In this document: positions 47,601 through 56,767 of the stretch, one piece after another
Layout: every line of letters starts with the position of its first letter
Position numbering within the stretch: position 1 is the first letter of the stretch
Assembly: GCA_033439265.1 (NCBI GenBank)
Contig: JAVTVX010000035.1
Coordinates: forward strand, 6,800,001 to 6,864,000
Origin: Dillenia suffruticosa
Taxonomy: Eukaryota > Streptophyta > Magnoliopsida > Dilleniales > Dilleniaceae
Reading direction: 5' to 3'
DNA: 64,000 nt
The notes under the pieces: generated by a model
Database searches by the model: none
Seen by the model: the letters and a program-made list of their open reading frames with translations, nothing else
Told to the model about the DNA's origin: nothing
Translations under genes and position numbers: made by a program

Positions 47601-49807
47601 TCAGTTTCCCCGACAAGGAACTAGTGTAATGGAGAATGGATATACTCAGTAACCTGAATCATCTTGAAATTACTGGACACTACAATATCGTCCCTAAAAT
47701 TCTCCATGCTGTTCAATCTTCTAAGCCTGAATAGATTACCATTTTTAGTCTGCCCCCATGCGATCATCATTGCTGACACATGGCATTTGTCTGAACTAGG
47801 TCTTGCCCTCATTGGATGTCTCCTTCCAAATCAGCCCCACTCCATCAAAACTGCAAGAGTTTCTTGTGCGAATGGACATTGTGAACAGGACAACCTCAGG
47901 TGATTTCCAGGTTCACCAGCTGTCATCAATTGGGAACCAATGGGAACTTTCGTTGTTGCAGCCAGCTGATAAGTTATACCCATTGCAGTCTCTTGGGGCT
48001 GGTCAAGCCATGTCTTGCTTCTTTCAGCTTAAGGTTGGTGTGGGATTTTGATTTGTGCTTTCAGGGCCTTTCACCTGAGAAGGTTTTCAAATTTGATTTT
48101 ATTTGCACTTTGCCAAATTCTTTTTGCATTTCATATTTGTTCTCTGTATTGTCTTTTTGGTTGCTTTTACTTCTAATCGTATACTTTGTTAAAAATGACA
48201 AGTCCTGAGTTTGACTGCTTTAAGTTACTCATGTCATTAACACTTACAAATCATGATATCTGTTAAAAATTTCAATGACTCAGATACCTGGTGTCTATTT
48301 GTTGTATCTTCATATTTGAGACATACCTCTCTCTTAGTAAGGCTAACTTGCTTGGAGGCAAACTTGCTACGTGCTTGAAAGTAATATTTTTAATTGAATA
48401 TTCTCTTTCAATGTTAGCTCTTGGCTTCATCATTTTTGTTTCTGTTAATTGTGAATTCTGCTTTGTGTGTTTTCTTTTGCTTAAATAATAGACTGAGTTT
48501 GCTACAGAATGTCATGAAATCATTCGCTTTGGAACAGGCGCCTTCTCTTGCCTGCCTCCGCCAGACTGAAGTCGGATTGAGCCCTCAACTTGGTAATGGA
48601 GCATTGTATGACATATCAAAATCTCCTTTGGCCGACTTCCACCATCAAGAAAGATTCCTCCAAGAGTCACCACAGCAGGTTCAATTTTTTTATTTTTAAT
48701 TGATCATCATTTCCACTTTATTGTAGCCCATACAGGGGTATTTCTTGGAGAAAGGTTCACTATTCGAGTTTATGCCCCGCATGTCATTGAAAATTTGGAA
48801 TTGTCATTTTGAAATTTCAAATCTCTAGATGTAATTCTACTTTTTGTGATCAAGGCTTGGGAGGTGCTGGTAAGCCTACAGAATTGTGCCTTTCTAAAAT
48901 AAAATGCCGGTTGTCTGGATGCTTAGTGCTTATAGGTTGGACAAACTTAGTAGCCCTGAAAGCAGTTAACCTTACTTCTCGCATTCTGGAGTTAGTCAAC
49001 TACAGACTAGCAGAGTTCATTTAGTATTTATTTTTTTGGTCAATATGCTTACACTTTTTCCTCTCTCCTCTTTCTGCATCAGGGAGATCCTGAGACGGTT
49101 GACTTCATATTGATCTGTCAGCTGCTGGAGAATGATGCTGATGTTGGGATATCTAATTCTCCTCAATTGTTTTCTTACCATAAATGTCATTGCAGGCAAG
49201 ACTTGAATGATATTTTATTTGGGTTATCTTCTGTTTAATTTATTTACTACTAATGGATTTTATTATTGTCCATAGTACTGCAAGCATGAGCCCAATCTGG
49301 TGGCTGGTGGATGGTCCCAAAACCGTACAACATGACTTTTCTGCATCTTTTTGTGAGATCAATCTACATATGACCCTCTATAACTCATCAAGTTCTGTCA
49401 TCTCAACACGAATTGTCACCAATGATTATGCCTCAAATTCTAGCCAGTCAAATGACCCAAATTCAGTTTCACTTGGGAGGCAGGCTGGGTGGTATGACAT
49501 ACCTCAAATGAATGAGGTGAAAGATACGTCCGATGTCCTTGGAACGCAAGTCAGAAAATCAGAGTCACAGGATAGTGTGATGCCATTCATGTGGTCAGGA
49601 ACGAGCTCCACCAGAGTTGAACTCGAGCCAATGCGTACAGTCGAAGTCCCTCTCCAGCTGTGCATATTTGCTCCAGGGACTTACGATTTGTCAAACTATG
49701 GTTTGCACTGGAGTTATTCTAGATCGGATGATCCAGACTCTGAAATGGCAGATTCAGGGACATGCCGAGGTCATCCTTATTTTCTTACTGTGCTTCAATC
49801 CCCTTGA
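29124..49807 (+). CDS. TRS85: TRAPP complex subunit TRS85 / TRAPPC8 homologue
   Basis: Twenty-eight exons: 29124-29322, 29402-29496, 30846-30945, 31287-31391, 31554-31716, 34767-34887, 35003-35062, 35182-35262, 35367-35461, 35566-35716, 38879-38965, 40532-40651, 40728-40856, 40939-41036, 41126-41249, 41778-41885, 42814-42955, 44385-44495, 44599-44662, 45020-45092, 46358-46543, 46663-46773, 47063-47227, 47331-47489, 47800-48033, 48508-48678, 49083-49195, 49276-49807. All phases agree and give 1,298 residues, the usual plant TRS85 length. Diagnostic stretches are GKMLLEEITPVVMVLCTPHV, ILPSWFQFFN, FSDHEAFDHPVAC, INKFVDLFNTN and ILKHYLLVHDNQ. The subunit marks the TRAPPIII tethering complex, which activates a Rab GTPase in Golgi and autophagy traffic; it has no enzyme motif of its own. 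The last intron uses a GC donor. An in-frame ATG at 29,163 may be the true start. Confidence 0.95.
31717..34766 (+). other. Intron 5 of TRS85, about 3.05 kb, probably enlarged by insertion
   Basis: The donor AA|GTACCA and acceptor TTGCAG|GACAGCC join in frame. The middle part (about 32,150-33,770) has more balanced composition than its flanks and resembles old transposon-derived DNA, including a stretch near 32,160 that reads like the common plant repeat end 'fully AAATTACAAAATCC...GTGGTTTG'. I could not find inverted ends, an LTR or a reverse-transcriptase frame. No independent gene is supported. Confidence 0.4.
35717..38878 (+). other. Intron 10 of TRS85, about 3.2 kb
   Basis: Bounded by CAG|GTAGCT and TTGCAG|GAAATG, joining in frame at AGVQ-EMMGLTYF. 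The content is unremarkable T-rich intron sequence with a long T run at 37,393-37,412 and a G run near 36,923-36,932. No gene or element with clear ends was seen. Confidence 0.6.
41659..41692. repeat. AC microsatellite in TRS85 intron 15
   Basis: About 17 uninterrupted AC units, ending some 85 bases upstream of the intron's 3' splice site at 41,777. A TA tract at 41,640-41,657 precedes it. Confidence 0.9.
43668..43710. repeat. TA/TATG microsatellite in TRS85 intron 17
   Basis: TA units followed by TATG and TATGCA units in the middle of the 1.4-kb intron 42,956-44,384. No coding role. Confidence 0.85.
49196..49275 (+). other. GC-AG intron 27 of TRS85, 80 bp
   Basis: The exon ends CAT TGC AG and the intron starts GCAAGA; the acceptor is CCATAG at 49,275, and the next exon begins T ACT GCA AGC. 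The join gives HKCHCSTASMSPIWW, matching the family segment CHCSTAS. Reading through without splicing, or using the nearest GT, breaks that match. Confidence 0.87.
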
Positions 49808-50824
49808 GAAACTGAATGGGATCCTGGATGTAGTTCTGCAATTCTTATTTGGCCCTTTTTGTAAATCATTGTATCCTAGTTTAGTACTTGCTACAAATTG
49901 AGTTCAAATACAACACTACTGGCATCGAAAGTGATTGAATTAATTCTTGTTCTTGGAACAATAAGGGTTAGATATAGGCTTATACAAAATTCATTGTCTG
50001 GTGTTTTCACAGGACATGTAATTGAAAGGGGGTTTCTGATCAAGCTAGTGACCCAAGAACCTCCTTGCTTTGAACAAAACTGTAATCTTATGGAATAACG
50101 TGTTCTGTGCTTTTTGTGCCTTCTATCATGCATGTGTACTTCATTTTCTTAATCAAACTGGGATGGTGTGAATGAATGATGAAATGGCTATCCACTGCAA
50201 TATTATCAACCCCCCCCCCCCCCGGGGCCCACAAATTTATTCTTTTGTATAAAAAATCAGTAGGACAGATGGAAGCAAGTAAATGTGCAGTGAATATTGT
50301 GACAGAACTCACCGCGTAGCGTGTGGGCAGTTTCAAAAAAATCATTCTGATTAAATTCTACCATCGGATTTGGTGGCCATGACCATGATGTATTCTACTT
50401 TTAAACGCCAAACTAATCTTCCAAAATTGGGTATCTAACTTCGGTTTAGAGTTTAGACTCGAAGAGACTTCAAAATCTAGCAAGAAAGAAAAGAGGAGAA
50501 GTCTCAAAATAAATGACATTAAATTTAGGGTGATGTAATTCAATTTTTTTTTTTAAATAATAACTCAAATGTGCAGTGAAAGTGGGGTTGTTTTCTAAAT
50601 TGAATATTTATTGTTAAAAATCAAAATATATTTAACCTAGCTTCTAAGATTGTTTTCTAAATGGAAATTACCCAAATCAAATCACACGTTTATTTTTCTT
50701 TGTTCTTTATTTCGTGTTGACTTGGTAATTATTTTCTCTCTAATTGAGTAGTTCAACTAGCGACCTTTGACCTCTCTCTCTCTCGATCTCTCGACGTTCC
50801 CGCTGCCATTCAAGACATTTGAGC

Positions 50825-50857
<33 letters not shown>

Positions 50858-50925
50858 ATCTTTCGCACTTCCATCATTTTAATCGAAACCAAACAACGTT
50901 AACAACAACAAAAACAAAATAAAAG
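49808..50925. other. Spacer between TRS85 and the syntaxin gene
   Basis: The first part is the 3' untranslated region of TRS85. A C run followed by GGGGCCC sits at about 50,210-50,228. The end is pyrimidine-rich (CT units at 50,770-50,850) and would be the syntaxin promoter and 5' leader. No gene is seen on either strand. Confidence 0.65.
50772..50853 (+). repeat. CT repeat in the 5' leader region of the syntaxin gene
   Basis: Two CT tracts (about 50,772-50,784 and 50,824-50,852) lie 75-150 bases before the ATG. CT-rich tracts near the start of transcription are common in plant promoters. No convincing TATA box was seen upstream of them. Confidence 0.6.
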
Positions 50926-52623
50926 ATGAACGATCTCTTCTCCGGTTCGTTTTCTCGCTTCCGCGGTGAAAACGATGGCGTATATCGTCAATACTCGCCG
51001 GAAACCACCATCGAAATGTCCTCCATCTCCGGAGGTGCCGGCGGAGGAGTGAATCTTGACAGATTCTTCGCCGATGTCGAATCGATCAAAGACGAGCTCA
51101 AAGAAGTGGAAGGGCTTTACCGGAAGCTCAAAGACTCGCACGAACAAAGCAAGTCGACGCACAGCGCCAAGTCAATTCGAGAGCTCCGATCGAGGATGGA
51201 AAACGACGTCGCTTTGGCCCTGAAGAAGGTGAAGATCATCAAGGTCAGGCTCGAGGCTCTGGACCGGTCAAACGCGGCGAACCGGAGCCTTCCGGGTTGC
51301 GGACCGGGAAGCTCCTCGGACCGAACGAGGACTTCGGTCGTGAATGGATTGAGGAAGAAGTTGCAGGACTCCATGGAGAGTTTCAATGATTTGAGACAGA
51401 AAATCTCGGAAGAGTATAGAGAGACTGTACAGAGGAGGTATTTTACTGTCACCGGAGAGAATCCCGATGAGAAGACTCTTGATGTCTTGATTTCTACCGG
51501 TGAGTTTGTTCAACGCATGACTTGGGGATTTTTCCTTTTCCGTTTTTATTATATGTTATGAATGCTTTAAAAAAATCTCATTTCGAGATTTTTTTTGAAA
51601 TTCTTTGAATGTCATATTTTATTTATCTTCTAGTAAAAGTTGTGCCCTCTTTTTGTTGGAGTTCGTATTCTTAATTTTTGTTCCCGACTTATATTGCAAT
51701 TAAGAAATGCCCAGGTATTATGGGCACACTTTTGATTAATGTTACATGAAATATATGAATTGATGATCAAACGAATCAAATTCTATGATTTTTAATTAAA
51801 TGTTTGTTTGAGTAGTAAGCATATTTGTTGAAAACATGTTGACGATTTGATTAAAGATTGATTGAAAAAAAACTGATCTGAAATTTGATTCACTTAATAT
51901 TACTCTACACTTTCACATGAGCAAATTTACTTGTGTTTTGTGGGTCAGATGGCATTTTTCCATTTTATTTTTGGCAAAATGATGCTCTTGGAAAGTCCCC
52001 CCGCCCCCCCCCCCCCCCAAATAAATGTTACAATGTAATAGATGGATAGATGAATAATGCACACATTGTATAAATTTTGTTCTGTTGAATGATGTGTTAG
52101 GTTTGATCGAATTGCTCGGACCGGCTCTTTATGAAATTATCTGGGTCTTGGCATCTGACTCAGCCTGTTTCTATGTTGCTATAGATCTTTGCATTCTCCT
52201 GAGATAATAGTTGTGGATGTTTCTAATTGGTGCCTCCAATTATTTCTTAATCTGGTATCAGGTGAGAGCGAGACATTCTTACAGAAGGCAATTCAAGAAC
52301 AAGGAAGAGGAAAGGTTTTGGAGACAATATCAGAGATTCAGGAGAGGCACGATGTGGTGAAAGACATGGAGAGGAACCTCAAGGAGCTGCACCAAGTGTT
52401 CTTGGACATGGCAGTCCTTGTGGAGTCTCAAGGAGAGCAGCTAGACGATATAGAGAGCCACGTGAATCGTGCCAATTCATTCATCCGGGGTGGTACTCAA
52501 CAATTGCAGACTGCGAGAAATCACCAGAAAAGTACCAGGAAGTGGACTTGCATTGCCATTATCATTTTGCTGGTCATCATCTTGGTTGTTGTTTTGGCCA
52601 TTGTCAAGCCTTGGAACAAGTAA
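50926..52623 (+). CDS. SYP121-like: Plasma-membrane Qa-SNARE syntaxin, SYP121/SYP122 type
   Basis: Two exons, 50926-51499 and 52262-52623, joined at G|GT to read [10 protein letters not shown]; 311 residues. It opens [12 protein letters not shown], the SYP12 signature. Residues about 43-165 form the Habc three-helix bundle ([16 protein letters not shown], then [20 protein letters not shown]). The SNARE helix spans about 205-270, with the ionic zero-layer glutamine at Q248 in VESQ. A single transmembrane anchor occupies about 285-306, followed by KPWNK. The protein is anchored by its C-terminal tail and pairs with SNAP33 and VAMP72 proteins to fuse secretory vesicles with the plasma membrane. 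SYP121 acts in stomatal and defence secretion. The short tail after the anchor resembles SYP121 and SYP122 without their glycine-rich extension, so I do not decide between them. The 762-base intron is ordinary. Confidence 0.94.
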
Positions 52624-54210
52624 CTGCAGCAAACACTCGACTGTGAGATTATTATCCTTGTCCTTGCCTTGTATACCTTACTGCACATTCTTTTGCTTTT
52701 TCCTTTTCCGCTCATATTTTGTTCAACGCTTGGTTTCATTGGTTGATTCTAGAATCCCTTTTCCTCCTTTCCTACTAGTATGGTATGTTCATTGTTTCGA
52801 TAGTGTTCAAATTTCCATGTTTTATCAGTCGAGAAGTACATACATGTTTTTACCAAAAGAACTCCACCTTCCCAGTGCTTCTTCTTTCTCATTTTGATGG
52901 AAGGCTGTGAGTGTGAGCCCGGATGAATTTCCCAATTTTCGTATGCCTTTTTTCTGGACCATCTATGCACTATATTGTTCTGTGGGGATGCCATTTGGAA
53001 TTAGATAAATCGGCCTAAGTTTGAGGAGTGATACTCACTCGGAATATTTAAGGGTGTTTGTCTTTCTTGTCTTTCTGTTTTCTGTTTAGTTTTTTCTTGT
53101 TGGCTGTCTGCATTAGACTCAATCTTAAAGAATACGGAATAATAAAATTACAAGGCACGAGTTCTTTTTTTTTTAAATAAAAATTCTCAGTTGTATTGTT
53201 ATCTGGTCCATTCTCTACAAATATTTTGTTCGTAACTAGAACGGCTTCTTTCTTCCATATTAATGGTTGATGGGGTTTGCCTTTAGATTTTCATTTACTC
53301 AAAACTAGAGACATTTGGAATCCTTGGATCACAATTTCTGTAAACGGGCAACTCTACTTCTAATTCAGGCATGATTTCATTTTAACATCTTCTACACATA
53401 ACTTGCATTTAGTTTCTCTTCTTTTTCCGTCCTTTCTTCTTGGTAGTGCTCTGGTGCAAACATCTGCAGTCTATTTTACTCGTTTGCCTTGATTTGTGAA
53501 TAGCTACTTTAGAGATAATATTGGGCTATTGCCATGTATTCTGTGAATCTTTTGTATGAGATTGAAAATATGCTTCACTTGTTAGTCTGGTGTATCTTAT
53601 AGCTTATGTATTCCAATTGCACTACATTTGATTATAAGATAGAATACTACAGGTAAAGAAAACCAATAATTGAGTTTGGTAATTTGAGAAATGGGGGATC
53701 AGTTGAGTTTGACCGAGTTCCTTATCTTCAACAAAACAATTGGCTGTGGAAGGGAAACTTCCAAAATCAATTAAATCATATGAAAGCCAAAGCTCTTTAC
53801 TTTTTGATTTGTTGACTTGTTCAAATGGATAGAGACGGCAAAATGAATGTAACAGTGACTCTGTTTCTGTGGGAACCTAATTGGTATCTTTGACGAAAAA
53901 TAGATGCTATCTGTGTATATTCAATATATCCTAGGGCAGAGAAACATAAGACTATGTTGTGTTATGCACCTCTCTGTTTCATTGAACTATCCTATGGCAA
54001 AGAAACCACAGGAGAGCTCCATACCCCCTATCACGACTCATGTATCTAATTGAATCCAAGAAAAAGTCATTGAAGCAAAACGGTATTAATTTAATTTACT
54101 TGGACTTGATCAAATTGTTAAAAGAGATGATCAATGTGTCTCAATCATCATGGAAGAAAAAACTTGGTATGATCCTTAACCATACGAGTTGCTTGTCAAC
54201 ATGATGCCGT
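52624..54210. other. Region downstream of the syntaxin gene
   Basis: Begins with the syntaxin 3' untranslated region; an AATAAAATT-type signal lies near 53,141. The remainder is intergenic with no gene or element that I can support. Confidence 0.6.
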
Positions 54211-54441
54211 GAAAAGCAACGTAGTTTATCGACGTCTGATGACTCAGTTGGTTCAGGAACTGATATTCTTTAACCATGTTAGGGAGTTCGATTCCCCATG
54301 CGAATAGAAAAATCAACGTTGGGAGACCTGTCCTCTCAATTGGACCCTGTAAACGATCGATTTAGATTAATCAGGATGAAACCCTAAATAATAGATTGGT
54401 GACCTAATCATGGTATAAAAAAAAGAAAAGCAATGTAGTTT
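54211..54441 (+). mobile_element. tRNA-derived SINE with target-site duplication
   Basis: The element at 54,228-54,424 has an RNA polymerase III A-box-like segment (TGACTCAGTTGGTTCAGGAA, about 54,239-54,258) and a B box (GTTCGATTCC, 54,286-54,295), spaced as in a tRNA. A non-tRNA body containing GGATTAATCAGG-like and GACCTGTCCTCTC-like segments follows, then an A-rich end. It is flanked by GAAAAGCAACGTAGTTT (54,211-54,227) and GAAAAGCAATGTAGTTT (54,425-54,441), a 17-base duplication with one difference. That is the hallmark of LINE-driven retroposition. The element is non-coding. Confidence 0.85.
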
Positions 54442-54739
54442 GTAATGGTAATGGTAACCCAAGTTTCACAATTTAAGAATGGCTACCGACAATTTTTATT
54501 ATTATTTTAATTATTTAACTTGGGCATGTATTGGAACAACCAACAAAAGCAAGAAATGCCTTATTTTTCTTTTTCTAACACAGGCAGATCCATGGTCAGG
54601 CGTATCGGGGAACACAAGTAATATTGCTAAGAAGAAACCACGCATTTTTGTTCTTCTAAAATATAAAAAATCCAACCCCAGATGCGGAATCCTTCCTTAT
54701 ACCCGAAGAAACAATACGGTACATGGAAATGACATTTTA

Positions 54740-55374
54740 TAAAAATATAAAAAAAAATGTATAAATATAAAAATTTAAAAGGTTTTATATAAATGTTAAT
54801 TATTTTATGAAAATAATAATATAATCATATTTTATAATAAAAATATAAAATGATTAAATAGGTAATTATTAATTATAAGATAAATAATATAAAAAATATA
54901 AATTATAAATAAATAAATAAATAATTTATTAAGTATAAGAATTATAAATGTTGTCATTTAAGTATTGGGCTGACATGATGTAATGAATGATGTCAAAAGA
55001 TAATATATCATAAAAACACATAATTTTTAATCTAAATTTTTAGTTTGATTTATTTTTATGAACTCACGTAATAATCATAATTAAGTTTTTATTAATTTTT
55101 TAAGAAAAAAGATAAAATATTGTTGTTTTGTAAATTAAAAATAAGATTTAAATTTAATTTTATTGATATAGTTTTATTTATTTTTTAAAATATTTGAAAA
55201 TAAAAGAAAGAATACAATTTATGTGAAATTTCTAGTTTTTAAATCTAATAGAATTGAAACGGTTAAGTGGTTTTTAATAAAAATATATCCGTTAAATTCT
55301 TGTCAGCCTGTCACTTTCTAAAGAGCTGAATAAAAAAATAGAAATACAAAAACAAAGCACCACAATATCAGGAG

Positions 55375-55408
<34 letters not shown>

Positions 55409-55560
55409 AGTAAAACAAAAGAACTTGGCTTCTTCGTTGCAAAATTTGTATTTTGGTTCAATTTCTGACAAAAGAAACATAGTTGAACAACGAAAAACGA
55501 AAAGGCTGAATCACATCATTTAATGTCGTGAATTCGCATTTCTACCCCTGTTCTCGTTTT
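54740..55560 (+). repeat. Upstream copy (A) of a tandem promoter/leader duplication
   Basis: This segment matches 55,775-56,707 in order and orientation over most of its length. Shared landmarks are CATGATGTAATGAATG/CATGATATAACGAATG, TAATAATCATAATTAA, TTTTAAAATATTTGAAAATA followed by AAAGAAAG, ATATCCGTTAAATT, TGTCACTTTCTAAAG, a GA tract and CTTCGTTGCAAAATTTGT. Landmark offsets are about 1.02-1.13 kb. Copy A stops short of the start codon that follows copy B. Confidence 0.8.
55376..55406. repeat. GA microsatellite in duplication copy A
   Basis: About 14 GA units. The corresponding position in copy B (56,518-56,550) is a shorter, interrupted GA/GGGGA tract. Confidence 0.85.
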
Positions 55561-55774
55561 CTCTCTGTTGCTCGATAAATTTTGTACCAAACTCTTTTAA
55601 ATCGAATGATGAGTCACTTTACTCTTTTAATCAAAAGTTTTGATTTTGATTCTTGAAAATGATGAAAAAAAATTTAAAAAAGTTAATTACTAAAATAAAT
55701 CTTACAATACTCAAACCAGATTAATCAAATAAAATCTAAATATCGATAACGAAAAAAAAATAATAAAAAAAAAA

Positions 55775-56707
55775 CGTGTTAATATAAAAAATATAAAAAT
55801 TTTTATATGAATATTAATTATTTTATAAAATAATATAATAATAATATTTTATAATAGGAAACTAAAATAATCAATATGTAATTATTAATAAGATAAATAA
55901 TATAAAAATAAAAATTATAATTAAATATTAAAAATATATAAATAAAAATATATATGAATTTTTATATAAATATTAATTAATTTAGTATTTTAAATATTTA
56001 AAAAATAGAAAAAATTTTATAAACGGAAAATATTAGTTTTGAAAAGTTTCTTTATTTTAAAACTCACTGATGATGACAATGTGATTATTAAGTAATGAGT
56101 TCACATGATATAACGAATGCCGTTGAAAGATACTGTCATAAAAATATTTAATATTAATTATTTTTATAAATTCATATAATAATCATAATTAATTTTTCAC
56201 TAACTTTTTAGGAAGGAAGATAATATATCTTTGTTTCATAAGTTAAAAATAAAGTATAATTTTAATTTTATCGATATCATTTTATTTATTTTTTAAAATA
56301 TTTGAAAATAAAAGAAAGAATACTATTCCTCTAAAATTTCTGTTTTTTTGAATATAATATGATTGAAACGGGTTACGTGTTTTCAAGAAAAATATATCCG
56401 TTAAATTTCTAACGAAAATATATTTCGAATTTTGACAACTAAGTGTCAGTCTGTCACTTTCTAAAGGCCGAAGAAAAAAATAGAAACACAAAATCAAAAC
56501 GAGCATAAGAAGATTGAGAAAGAGAGTGGGGGAGTGGGGGAGAGAGAGAGAAAGCGAAGCAAAACAAAAGGATTTGGCTTCTTCTTCTCCTTCTTCTTCT
56601 TCGTTGCAAAATTTGTGTTGACAAGAGAAACACAGTGGAACAACGAAGAAAGAAAAGGCAGAATATCATTTAATGATGTGAAATCGCATTTTTTCCCAGT
56701 TCTCGAC
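55775..56707 (+). repeat. Downstream copy (B) of the tandem duplication, leading into the SGR6 relic
   Basis: Direct repeat of copy A, about 1.1 kb downstream. It runs into the leader directly upstream of the ATG at 56,768, so the duplicated unit is the promoter plus 5' leader of the SGR6-like gene. The many small differences between the copies show that the duplication is not recent. Confidence 0.8.
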
Positions 56708-56767
56708 TCACTTCTTCTGCTGCTTCCTCATCTTGGTGCTGCGATCTGTTCGGCAGTTGTTTCATTA

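Noticed and set aside
51117..51452. 111-codon minus-strand frame
   Set aside because: Antisense shadow of the GC-rich syntaxin exon 1.
54228..54310. A tRNA gene at the A/B boxes
   Set aside because: The boxes are present, but the arms do not pair as a full cloverleaf, and the unit has a long non-tRNA body and flanking target duplications. It is a SINE, not a tRNA gene.
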